From: an uncultured Steroidobacteraceae bacterium
GTDB taxonomy: Bacteria > Pseudomonadota > Gammaproteobacteria > Steroidobacterales > Steroidobacteraceae
DNA: 13,446 nucleotides
Direction of reading: 5' to 3'
Assembly: GCA_955652625.1 (NCBI GenBank)
Contig: CATPBM010000106.1
Span: 1 to 13,446 of the forward strand
Shown here: positions 1 through 7,249 of the stretch, one piece after another
How positions within the stretch are numbered: position 1 is the first letter of the stretch
Layout: every line of letters starts with the position of its first letter
Notes under the pieces: generated by a model
What the model saw: the letters and a program-made list of their open reading frames with translations, nothing else
Database searches by the model: none
Told to the model about the DNA's origin: nothing
Program-made: the position numbers and the translations under genes

Positions 1-785
1 GGCGCATTGCCGCCCAGCTCCATGGTGAGCTTCTTCACCGTGCCGGCGCACTGCGCCATGAGTTTCTTGCCGACGGCGGTGGAGCCGGTAAAGGTAACCT
101 TGCGCACGCTCGGGTTGGAAGTCAGCTCACCGCCGATCTCGGCCGCTTTCACGCCCGTCACCACGTTCAGCACGCCGGCCGGCACGCCCGCGCGCAACGC
201 GAGTGCCGCCGCGGCGAGTGCCGAGTACGGGGTCTGGCTCGCGGGCTTCACGACTATGGTGCAGCCGGCCGCGAGCGCAGGACCTGCCTTGCGCGTGATC
301 ATCGCCAGGGGAAAATTCCACGGCGTGATCGCCGCCACGACTCCGACCGGCTGGCGCAGCACCAGCAGTCGCCGGTCCGCCTGGTGCGGCGGGATCACGT
401 CGCCGTACACGCGCTTGCCCTCTTCGGCGAACCACTCGATGAAGGAGGCGCCGTAGGCGATCTCGCCCTTGGATTCGGCGAGCGGCTTGCCCTGCTCCGC
501 GGTCATGAGCGTGGCGAGATCCTCCTGGTTCGCCATCAGCAGCTCGTACCAGCGGCGCAGGACGCCCGAGCGCTCCTTCGCGGTCAGCGCCGCCCACGCC
601 GGGAATGCCTGGGCGGCCGCCTCGATGGCGCGCCGCGTCTCCGCCACGCCCATGTCCGGCACGGTGCCGATGGTCTCGCGGGTCGCGGGATTCGCCACCG
701 GGTGCGTGGCGCCGTTCGCCGCGTCCTGCCACTTGCCGCCGATGAGCGCGCGGGTACGCAGCAGATCCGGGTCGCGCAATTTCAT
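1..785 (-). CDS. gabD: NAD(P)-dependent aldehyde dehydrogenase, succinate-semialdehyde dehydrogenase (GabD) type, 3' end cut by window edge
   Basis: The frame reads from an ATG at 785 and is still open at base 1, giving 261 N-terminal residues of a family usually about 480 long. The aldehyde dehydrogenase landmarks appear in order: PWNFP with the oxyanion Asn at about 157, the cofactor-binding VVKPASQTP with Lys at about 180, the Rossmann loop FTGSTAVGKK at about 232-241, and MELGGNAP with the catalytic Glu at about 256. The catalytic Cys would lie beyond the edge. The N-terminal part (LIGGKW, ANPATRETIGTVPDMG, AEQGKPLAESKGEI) resembles GabD, which oxidises succinate semialdehyde to succinate in the cytoplasm. 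The exact substrate is inferred. An AGGAG lies 10 bases before the start (complement of 796-800). The gene starts 20 bases after the dienelactone hydrolase stop, so the two are probably co-transcribed. Other semialdehyde dehydrogenases of this subfamily are possible. Confidence 0.88.
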   Translation of the reverse strand, partial: MKLRDPDLLRTRALIGGKWQDAANGATHPVANPATRETIGTVPDMGVAETRRAIEAAAQAFPAWAALTAKERSGVLRRWYELLMANQEDLATLMTAEQGKPLAESKGEIAYGASFIEWFAEEGKRVYGDVIPPHQADRRLLVLRQPVGVVAAITPWNFPLAMITRKAGPALAAGCTIVVKPASQTPYSALAAAALALRAGVPAGVLNVVTGVKAAEIGGELTSNPSVRKVTFTGSTAVGKKLMAQCAGTVKKLTMELGGNA

Positions 786-805
786 GATCTGAATGCTCCT
801 GACTT

Positions 806-1492
806 TCAGCCGTTGGCCGCGGCGGCGCGGGCCACGTAACGCGCGAAGAACTCGAGCGTGCGCGTGCGCGCCAACCCCGCGGCCTGCGGGTTGTAACTGT
901 CGCTTTGATCGCGGTTGAATCCGTGGCCTGCGCCCTCGTAGCTATACACGGGCGCCTCGGGATACGCCGCCCTGATCTGCTCGACGTCGGCCGGCGGAAT
1001 GCTCCGATCCTCCGTGCCGTAGTGATACATGACCGGGCAGCGCGGCTTCTGGCTTAGGTAGCCCGTCACCTTGCCGTAGTACACCACCGCGCAGGCGAGG
1101 GGCAGCTGGCACGCCGCGAGGTAGGACTGCACGCCGCCGAAGCAGTAGCCGACGCTGCCGGCGCGCCCGGAGTGCCTGACGACCGCGAGCGCCGCGGCGA
1201 GATCGCGCAGGGTGTTCTCCGGCTGCAGCTGTTTCGCGTAGCCGGCGCCTTCCTGCGTGGCAGCGGGCGTGTAATCGAGCTCGATGCCGCGCCGCACCCG
1301 ATCGAACAGGCTCGGTGCGATCGCCGTGTAGCCTTCGGCCGCGAAGGAGTCGGTCAGCGCGCGGATGTGGGCGTTGATCCCGAAGATCTCCTGGATTACC
1401 AGCAGCGCGCCGTGCGCCCGCCCGGAGGGCGCCGCCAGCCAGGCCTGAAACTCATGCCCGTCGCGGGCCATGATGGTGGTGAACTCGCCCAT
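806..1492 (-). CDS. Dienelactone hydrolase family protein (alpha/beta hydrolase)
   Basis: This 228-residue protein matches the usual dienelactone hydrolase length. It shows the family's active-site set: Glu35 in VIQEIFGIN, the nucleophile Cys117 in GYCFGG, Asp162 in GTEDRSIP and His190 in GAGHGF. The nucleophile is Cys, as in classic carboxymethylenebutenolidase, which opens dienelactone to maleylacetate in chloroaromatic catabolism. Many family members act on other esters or lactones, and no chlorocatechol genes lie nearby, so the substrate is open. There is no signal peptide, so it is probably cytoplasmic. The open frame extends far upstream antisense to the thiolase, but homology begins at MGEFTTIMARDG, so I chose the ATG at 1492. 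A second ATG seven codons downstream (1471) is possible, and neither has a strong ribosome site. It lies just upstream of the gabD-like gene and diverges from the thiolase across 72 bases. Confidence 0.9.
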   Translation of the reverse strand: MGEFTTIMARDGHEFQAWLAAPSGRAHGALLVIQEIFGINAHIRALTDSFAAEGYTAIAPSLFDRVRRGIELDYTPAATQEGAGYAKQLQPENTLRDLAAALAVVRHSGRAGSVGYCFGGVQSYLAACQLPLACAVVYYGKVTGYLSQKPRCPVMYHYGTEDRSIPPADVEQIRAAYPEAPVYSYEGAGHGFNRDQSDSYNPQAAGLARTRTLEFFARYVARAAAANG

Positions 1493-1554
1493 GGGGAGAC
1501 GCTTTCCGATGGCTTCGCCAGAACGCCCGTGGCATTCTAACGCGGCGCGCGCCC

Positions 1555-1560
1555 GGAGGG
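1555..1560 (+). promoter_or_regulatory. Ribosome binding site of the thiolase gene
   Basis: GGAGGG lies four bases before the ATG at 1565. It is one of the best Shine-Dalgarno matches in the window and fixes the thiolase start, because no comparable site precedes the later in-frame starts. Confidence 0.75.
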
Positions 1561-1564
1561 ACTC

Positions 1565-2848
1565 ATGCTGGTCGGATCCGCAGTCAGACGTGTCGCGATC
1601 GTCGGCAGCGTACGCATTCCATTCGCCCGCTCCTACTCCGCTTACGCCAGCGTCGGCAACCAGGACATGCTCACGGCAGCGCTTCGCGGCGTGGTCGAAC
1701 GCTTCAAGCTGCAGGGCCAGCGCCTCGGAGACGTGGCGGCCGGCGCCGTCATCAAGCACTCGAGGGATTACAACCTGGTGCGCGAGAGCGTGCTCTCCAG
1801 CGGACTCGATCCGCAGACGCCGGGACTGGATATGCAGCGCGCCTGCGGTACCAGTCTCGAGGCCGCGATCGACATCGGCAACAAGATCGCGCTCGGACAG
1901 ATCGAAGCGGGCATCGCCGGCGGCACCGATTCCATCAGCGATGCCCCCATCGTCTACCCGCGCTCCTACCAGCAGTTGCTGCTCAGGAGTTATCGCGGGC
2001 GCAGCGCCTGGCAGCGCCTCGCGCCATGGTTCGGCCTGCGCCCGAAGCATTTCAAGCCGGTGCTGCCCGCGGTCGTCGAGCCGCGCACGGGACTGTCGAT
2101 GGGACAGAGTACCGAGCTCATGGCGCAGCGCTGGCAGATCGCGCGCGCCGATCAGGATCAGCTCGCCTACGAAAGTCACCAGAAGGCAGCGGCGGCGTGG
2201 CGCGTAGGCTTCTATGACGATCTGGTGAGCGAATATCTGGGGCTGAAGTCCGACGACAACATCCGCCCCGACACCAGTGCGGAGAAACTCGCCAAGCTGC
2301 GGCCGAGCTTCGCCGCGGACGGCACGCTCACCGCCGGCAACAGCACACCACTCACCGATGGCGCGAGCGCGGTGCTGCTCGCGACCCCCGAGTGGGCCGC
2401 CAGGCGCAATCTGCCGGTGCTCGCGTATCTGCGTTACGGCAAGGCGTGGGCGGTCGACTTCGCAAGCGGCAGGGAGGGCCTGCTGATGGCGCCCGCCTAC
2501 GCGGTGCCCGCGATGCTGCGCGACGCGGGCATCACGCTTCAGGACTTCGATTACTACGAGATCCACGAAGCGTTTGCGGCGCAGGTGTTGTGCACGCTGA
2601 AAGCCTGGGAGTCACCGGACTATTGCCGCGAAGCGCTGGGATTGCCCGCACCGCTTGGCAGCATCGACCGCAGCAGACTCAATGTGAAGGGTGGCAGCAT
2701 CGCCATCGGGCACCCCTTCGCCGCCACCGGTACGCGCGTACTCGGTGCGCTTGCCAAGATCCTCGCCGCCGACGCCAGCGCGAAGCGCGGCCTGGTCTCG
2801 GTGTGTACCGCCGGCGGCATGGGCGTGACCGCGATCGTGGAGCGCTGA
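1565..2848 (+). CDS. fadI: Thiolase, acetyl-CoA C-acyltransferase (FadI-like)
   Basis: This 427-residue protein has the full thiolase active site. Nucleophile Cys94 sits in QRACGTSLEA, His334 in YEIHEAFAAQ, His383 in GGSIAIGHPFAATGTR and Cys414 in SVCTAGGMG. The GNSTPLTDGASAV motif at about 258-270 is typical of the family. The length and the stretch AGAVIKHSRDYNLVRE before the nucleophile fit the FadI/trifunctional-beta branch better than short biosynthetic acetoacetyl-CoA thiolases. The likely role is thiolytic cleavage of 3-ketoacyl-CoA to acetyl-CoA and a shortened acyl-CoA in cytoplasmic beta-oxidation. No FadJ-like hydratase/dehydrogenase partner is beside it, so the fadI symbol is tentative. 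It diverges from the dienelactone hydrolase gene and is followed after 25 bases by the Sel1-repeat gene, which may be on the same transcript. Confidence 0.92.
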   Translation: MLVGSAVRRVAIVGSVRIPFARSYSAYASVGNQDMLTAALRGVVERFKLQGQRLGDVAAGAVIKHSRDYNLVRESVLSSGLDPQTPGLDMQRACGTSLEAAIDIGNKIALGQIEAGIAGGTDSISDAPIVYPRSYQQLLLRSYRGRSAWQRLAPWFGLRPKHFKPVLPAVVEPRTGLSMGQSTELMAQRWQIARADQDQLAYESHQKAAAAWRVGFYDDLVSEYLGLKSDDNIRPDTSAEKLAKLRPSFAADGTLTAGNSTPLTDGASAVLLATPEWAARRNLPVLAYLRYGKAWAVDFASGREGLLMAPAYAVPAMLRDAGITLQDFDYYEIHEAFAAQVLCTLKAWESPDYCREALGLPAPLGSIDRSRLNVKGGSIAIGHPFAATGTRVLGALAKILAADASAKRGLVSVCTAGGMGVTAIVER

Positions 2849-2873
2849 ACACAGCGGAAAGGGGGCGGCACCA

Positions 2874-4257
2874 ATGACAATGCATACCAGGGCAGTGGGC
2901 GCCTTACTCGTCGCGAGCACGCTGTTGGCCGCGGTCGCGGCGCGCGCCGATTTCCAGGCCGCGCTCGGCGAATACAAGGCGGGGCATTACGACGCCGCAC
3001 GTGCGCAGTTTCTCGCGCTCGCTGAGGTCGGCGACTGCTCCTCGCAGTTCAACCTCGGGGCGATGGCCCTCGCGGGGCAGGGGCAACCCAAGGACAGCGG
3101 GAGCGGGGTCGGCTGGTTGCAGGCGGCGGCCGGCAACGGCTGCGAGCGCCTGGTCGGCAACAAACTGGCGGGACTCACCGCGAAACTGAGCACGGAGGAG
3201 TCGCGCTCGGCTGCGGCCATCGTGGCGCGTTACGGACGCGAGGCGCTACAGGCGCAGGGCGTCGTCTACCCCGACTTTTCCTGCAGCCGCACGCGTTCCG
3301 CGCAGGTGCTCGAGTCCCCCGTGCCCGAGGATCCGCGCGACGCCGGCGGCCGCGCGCAAAGCGCGCTCGTGATCACGGAGCTGACCATCGGGGCCGACGG
3401 GCTGGCGCGCGATCCGGAAGTTCTGCTCGCCGTGCCCGAGCGCGGCTTTGCGGCCGCCGCCGTCGAGGCATGGCTCAACTCCCGGTTTGCGCCTGCGACC
3501 CGCGACGGGCGCGCGGTGGAGTCGCGGCTGCAGGCGAAGTTCCTGTTCGGCGCCGGTGCCAGCCTGCCGAACACCGACGCCTTCAGGCAGGCGCTCCCGG
3601 CGGCGAATTCGGGCGATCCGGCAGCGGGCTACCTGGTAGGGCTGGCGGGCAGCGTTGATTCTTCGCTGGGTGTTCCGAGTGCCAGGGCGGGCCAGCTGCT
3701 GCTCGCCTCAGCGCGCGATGGCAACCCGCAGGCGCAATACTGGCTGGGCAGCCAGTTGCGCACTGCGAGCGCGTGCCCGGGCCGCGGCGATGGGACGGTG
3801 TGGCTGCGCCACGCCGCCGATGGCGGCAGCGCGGCGGCGCAGCTGCTGCGCGCAACGGACCTGCTGCATGGCGGCCCTGCCGACGCGCAGGCCGCGGAAG
3901 CACGCACGCTGCTCGGGCGGGCGGCGAGCTCCGATAGCTTCTATGTGAGGAAACATGTGGCAGCACTGCTCGCGGCGTCCCCGACCGATGCGGTGCGCGA
4001 CCCCGGCACGGCGCTGGCGGTGGCGATGAAACTCAGCGCGGGGGAGATCCAGTCCGACCCGCAGATGTTTGAAAGCGGTCGCGGCGGCCTACGCGGCCAA
4101 TGGAGACTTTCACAACGCGGTCGCGCAACAGCGCGTCGCGATCGCGAAGGCGAGGAAGCTGGCGTGGAACACGCGCCTGATGGACGAACGCCTCGCCGCC
4201 TATCGCAGTGGCAAGCCGTGGCGCGGGGACTTGTTCGCCGTGCCGGCCGGCCGCTGA
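2874..4257 (+). CDS. Secreted Sel1-repeat protein with central TonB-C-like domain; frame broken by one extra base near 4068
   Basis: The ATG at 2874 opens a signal peptide with a hydrophobic core and an ARA/D cleavage site after residue 25. Residues about 26-90 form Sel1-like helices (AALGEYKAGHYDAARAQF, QFNLGAMALAGQG). Residues about 163-226 look like a TonB C-terminal domain (VITELTIGADGLARDPEV, then AVEAWLNSRFAPATRDGRAV). About 240-350 contains more Sel1-like repeats (GNPQAQYWLG, WLRHAADGGSAAAQLL). After Met398 the annotated frame turns into Arg/Gly-rich text and runs to 4307. The next frame continues naturally (KAVAAAYAANGDFHNAVAQQ, ending KPWRGDLFAVPAGR) and stops at 4257, six bases before the convergent mtnP stop. 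Dropping one T from the TTT at 4068-4070 joins them into 460 residues. The protein is probably periplasmic and a protein-protein interaction scaffold, but its partner is unknown. The frameshift may be a sequencing error or a real mutation. Confidence 0.8.
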
Positions 4258-4263
4258 CGGCGC

Positions 4264-5109
4264 TCAGGCCGACAGCAGATCCAGCAGCGCGCGCTGGCCG
4301 CGGGTGAGCTGTTCGCGCGGTGTCACCAGCGCCCCGGCGAGCGCCCGGCGGCAGGGGCGGCTTTCGTCTTCGGTGTACTGGGTGACCGCGGCGGCGATCA
4401 GCTCCTGCACGCGCGCGAGGTTGGCGCGCAACAGGCTCAGCACCTGTTCCGCCGACACATGCTGCGCCGGATCATCGAGCCAGCAGTCGTAGTCGGTCGC
4501 CAGGGCGATGCTGCAGTAGCCAATCTGTGCCTCGAGGGCGAGAAACGCCTCCGGCACGCTGGTCATGCCGACGAGGTCCGCGCCCGCGTTGCGCAGGAAG
4601 AGACTCTCGGCGCGCGTGCCAAGGCGCGGACCTTCGACGCAGGCGTAAGTCTTCTCCTCGTGCACGTGCAGATCGCTGGCGCGCGCCACACGTGCAATGA
4701 GCGCCGCGGTGGCGCGGCACGTGGGTTGCGCAGTGGAGACGTGCGCCACGAAGCCGCCGCCGAAAAAACTCGCCGCGCGCGTTCCCCGGGTGAAGTCCAG
4801 GTACTGCGACGGCAGCGCGAGATCCCCGGGACGGATGTCCGCGCGCAGGCTCCCAACCGCCGACACGCCGATGATGGTGTGCACGCCGAGGCTCTTCAGC
4901 GCCCAGATATTGGCGCGGAAGTTGATCTCGCCCGGGAGCAGCTCGTGGCGCAGGCCGTGACGGGCGAGAAATGCGACCTCCCGTCCCCGCAGCGTGCCGA
5001 GCATGAGCGCCGCGGACGGGGCCCCGAACGGCGTCATGACCGCGTGCGCGCGCGGTGCAATCAACTCCGGCATGGCGTAAAGGCCGCTACCGCCGATGAT
5101 GCCTATCAT
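4264..5109 (-). CDS. mtnP: S-methyl-5'-thioadenosine phosphorylase
   Basis: This 281-residue protein matches the length of MTAP-family purine nucleoside phosphorylases. The ATG at 5109 gives the classic start MIGIIGGSGLY with phosphate-binding Ser8. Next come FLARHG (Arg50-His51), INFRANIWALKSLG, SAVGSL at 83-88, TYACVEGPRLGTRAES at about 154-169, DLVGMTSVPE with Met182 at the ribose site, and ALATDYDCW with Asp206 and Asp208. In MTAP the two Asp residues of this last motif contact adenine. 6-oxopurine and methylthioinosine phosphorylases carry Asn here, so an adenine substrate is favoured. The enzyme would phosphorolyse methylthioadenosine, made by polyamine synthesis, to adenine and methylthioribose-1-phosphate for methionine salvage. 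No other mtn genes are in the window. The open frame upstream of 5109, antisense to gshA, is not part of the gene. Confidence 0.9.
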   Translation of the reverse strand: MIGIIGGSGLYAMPELIAPRAHAVMTPFGAPSAALMLGTLRGREVAFLARHGLRHELLPGEINFRANIWALKSLGVHTIIGVSAVGSLRADIRPGDLALPSQYLDFTRGTRAASFFGGGFVAHVSTAQPTCRATAALIARVARASDLHVHEEKTYACVEGPRLGTRAESLFLRNAGADLVGMTSVPEAFLALEAQIGYCSIALATDYDCWLDDPAQHVSAEQVLSLLRANLARVQELIAAAVTQYTEDESRPCRRALAGALVTPREQLTRGQRALLDLLSA

Positions 5110-5129
5110 GGTGTGCCGCGTTCCCTGGG

Positions 5130-5175
5130 TTCGGGCATTTGCGCGAATGACCCGCAAAGCGGCAAGATGCCCGAA
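5130..5175 (+). repeat. Nested inverted repeat between mtnP and gshA
   Basis: TTCGGGCAT at 5130-5138 is the exact reverse complement of ATGCCCGAA at 5167-5175. Inside it, TTTGCG at 5138-5143 pairs with CGCAAA at 5153-5158 around a 9-base loop, leaving an 8- to 9-base bulge on the 3' side. It lies about 75 bases before the chosen gshA start and about 20 bases before the mtnP start on the other strand. It could be a 5' leader RNA fold for either gene or a protein-binding palindrome. The repeat is directly visible; the function is inferred. Confidence 0.55.
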
Positions 5176-5247
5176 AGCACGGCGGGACACCAACTCGATC
5201 TGGGCAACAGCCCGGCCCGCGCGGGTAGCGCAGCGCAAGCCAACACC

Positions 5248-6828
5248 ATGAGCAGGCCCGGCATCGACCGCGTCTTCGAGCGACGCCTCTCCGCCCTGGT
5301 CAACGGCGGCGAACCGCAGATCCTGCAGGGCGGCCGCAAGGGCGTGGAGAAGGAATCGCTGCGCGTCATGCCGAACGGGAGCCTCGCGCGCACCCCGCAC
5401 CCGGCGCTCCTGGGATCGGCGCTTACCAACGAGCACATCACGACCGACTACTCGGAGGCGCTGATCGAGCTGGTCACGCCGGCGTTCACGCACAGTTGGG
5501 AGCTGCTGCAATACCTGCTCGACCTGCACCAGTTCGTGTACCGGCACCTGGGCGATGAGCTTCTGTGGGCGACGAGCATGCCGTGCGCGATCGCGCAGGA
5601 TGCCGACATCCCGCTCGCGCAATACGGCATCTCGCACGTCGGGCGCATGAAGACGGTGTATCGCAACGGCCTCGGCCTGCGCTACGGGCGCATGATGCAG
5701 GCGATCTCCGGCGTGCATTTCAATTACTCGTTTCCGCTGCCGTTCTGGGAGGCCTGGGCGGCTGCGCGCGAGGTATCCGCACCGGGCCCGCAGTTCATTT
5801 CGGCGTGCTACTTCGACCTGTTGCGCAACTACCGTCGCTTCGGCTGGCTGGTGTTGTACCTGTTCGGGGTGTCCCCGGTGGTCTGCAAGTCGTTCCTGCA
5901 CGGGCGCGAGTTGGGCCTGAGGGACTTCGGCGCCGGCACGGCGTTCGAGCCTCATGCCACCAGCCTGCGCATGAGCGACGTCGGCTACCGCAACCGCAAC
6001 CAGGCGGGACTTGAGGTCTCAGTTAACAGCCTGGATGAGTACGTGCGTGACCTGCAGCGCGCGATCACCACGCCCCACCCGCCTTACGAGGCGCTCGGCG
6101 TCAAGGTGAACGGCGAATGGCGTCAGCTCAGCGCCAACATCCTGCAGATCGAGAACGAGTACTACAGCTTCATCCGCCCCAAGCGCGTGGCACGCTCGGG
6201 GGAGCGGCCCACCAAGGCGCTGCGGCGCGCGGGGGTGGAGTACGTGGAAGTACGCGCGCTGGACGTGAGCGCTTTCGATCCCGTGGGCGTGAACCAGAAC
6301 AAGCTGCGCTTCCTCGAGGCGTTCCTCGCGCTGTGCCTGAGCAAGGACAGCGCGCCGATCGCGCTGTCCGAGCAGGGCGTGCTCGATGAGAATCATGTCG
6401 TCGTGGCACGCCGCGGCCGCGAGCCCGGGCTCACCCTGTGGCGCGAGGGGGGGCGGGTGCCGATGCGCGACTGGGCGCGGGAACTTCTCGATTCCATGTC
6501 GGGTATCTGCGAAATGCTCGATCGGGGGGACCCGGGGCGCCCCTACTCCCAGGCGCTCGCCATCCAGGCGGCCAAAATCCAGGATGTGGCGCTTACGCCC
6601 TCGGCGCGGCTCATGGCCGAACTCACCGCCGGGGAGTCGTTCTTCGACCTCGCCTTGCGTATGTCCGCGGCCCACAAGGCTTATTTCCTGGATCTGTACC
6701 CGCCCAACGAGGGGCGGTTGCGCGAATTCGGCGAGGAGGCCCGCGAGTCGCTCGCGGCGCAGCGCGCGATCGAGGCAAGCGACTCGGGAACGTTCGAGGA
6801 GTATCTGGCCCGCTACTTCGCGGACTAA
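5248..6828 (+). CDS. gshA: Glutamate-cysteine ligase, E. coli GshA type
   Basis: This 526-residue protein is close to E. coli GshA (518). It follows that family throughout: KGVEKESLRV at 31-40, HPALLGSALTNEHITTDYSEALIE (in two overlapping blocks around 51-74), SMPCAIAQDADIPLAQYG at 110-127, MQAISGVHFNYSFPLPFW at about 150-167, YRNRNQAGLEVSVNSLDEY at 247-265, IENEYYSFIRPKR at 301-313 and VEYVEVRALDVSAFDP at 330-345. It joins glutamate and cysteine with ATP, the first and rate-limiting step of glutathione synthesis, in the cytoplasm. The ATG at 5248 gives MSRPGIDRVFERRL, where family similarity begins. An in-frame ATG at 5168 would add 27 unconserved residues. Neither start has a clear ribosome site. 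gshB is not adjacent. The gene diverges from mtnP and appears monocistronic. Confidence 0.95.
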   Translation: MSRPGIDRVFERRLSALVNGGEPQILQGGRKGVEKESLRVMPNGSLARTPHPALLGSALTNEHITTDYSEALIELVTPAFTHSWELLQYLLDLHQFVYRHLGDELLWATSMPCAIAQDADIPLAQYGISHVGRMKTVYRNGLGLRYGRMMQAISGVHFNYSFPLPFWEAWAAAREVSAPGPQFISACYFDLLRNYRRFGWLVLYLFGVSPVVCKSFLHGRELGLRDFGAGTAFEPHATSLRMSDVGYRNRNQAGLEVSVNSLDEYVRDLQRAITTPHPPYEALGVKVNGEWRQLSANILQIENEYYSFIRPKRVARSGERPTKALRRAGVEYVEVRALDVSAFDPVGVNQNKLRFLEAFLALCLSKDSAPIALSEQGVLDENHVVVARRGREPGLTLWREGGRVPMRDWARELLDSMSGICEMLDRGDPGRPYSQALAIQAAKIQDVALTPSARLMAELTAGESFFDLALRMSAAHKAYFLDLYPPNEGRLREFGEEARESLAAQRAIEASDSGTFEEYLARYFAD

Positions 6829-6854
6829 GACCTGACTCCCCCAATTTCGTTCAG

Positions 6855-6882
6855 CTGCCGTTAACCTGCCGTTAACCTTAAC
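6855..6882 (+). repeat. Tandem 11-bp repeat with three TTAAC units
   Basis: CTGCCGTTAAC occurs twice back to back (6855-6865 and 6866-6876), followed by CTTAAC at 6877-6882 and an AT-rich ACATAAT. Each copy contains the palindrome GTTAAC, so two palindromes sit 11 bp apart, about one helical turn. The site lies in the 192-base gap after gshA and about 140 bases before the small ORF. Its layout suggests side-by-side binding of a regulator, overlapping a possible CATAAT -10 element at 6882-6887. I cannot place a matching -35. Confidence 0.6.
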
Positions 6883-7020
6883 ATAATCAGTAGCTTTGGC
6901 TATTCGCTTTTGCTCCCCGGACGACATAAACTTCATGAGCCACGTCGGTCTATGGAAGGGCGACAGGCGAGACAGATAACAACGAGATCCCACTAAGACA
7001 ACAAGCAGGAGCGCGAGCAG

Positions 7021-7218
7021 ATGAAACGGAAAGGAGCGGCATTTGCCGCAGGCACGCGGATACCACCGGCGGCCAACGAGGAATTTACCGGGACTGTAAA
7101 CGGACTGGACAGAGTTGAGCGTCCGCGTTCCGGCTGGGATCCCTACGAAGTGTGGCGCACCCGGGTCAAGGCTTCCGAGACAATCAAAACCGACCGCGAG
7201 CAAGATCCGCTGCGCTAG
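7021..7218 (+). CDS. Small hypothetical protein (65 residues)
   Basis: The ATG at 7021 follows an AGGAG about nine bases upstream (within 7007-7011), a credible ribosome site. The product is soluble and highly charged, with a basic start (MKRKG) and a tryptophan-containing polar segment, SGWDPYEVWRTRVKASE, at about 37-53. There is no membrane segment, signal peptide or known domain. It ends 31 bases before the diguanylate cyclase start and could share its transcript. I do not recognise the family. The ribosome site and the ordinary-looking composition support a real gene, but the short length leaves doubt. A role tied to the cyclase is only a guess from position. Confidence 0.5.
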   Translation: MKRKGAAFAAGTRIPPAANEEFTGTVNGLDRVERPRSGWDPYEVWRTRVKASETIKTDREQDPLR

Positions 7219-7249
7219 AGGGAGCCGATCGCGTTGAAGGGGGCGGCGG

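Noticed and set aside
1493..2566. Long minus-strand open frame antisense to the thiolase, continuous with the dienelactone hydrolase gene
   Set aside because: It is Arg/His/Ala-rich, has no recognisable domain and mirrors a well-supported thiolase. GC-rich codon use suppresses stops on the opposite strand. The hydrolase starts at 1492.
5216..5225. CCCGCGCGGG palindrome upstream of gshA
   Set aside because: Short GC palindromes are expected by chance in this composition.
4459..5247. Plus-strand extension of the gshA frame antisense to mtnP
   Set aside because: GshA similarity begins at about 5248, and the upstream part is the mirror of the phosphorylase gene.
5110..5955. Minus-strand extension of the mtnP frame antisense to gshA
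   Set aside because: MTAP similarity begins exactly at 5109, and the upstream part is a shadow of gshA.
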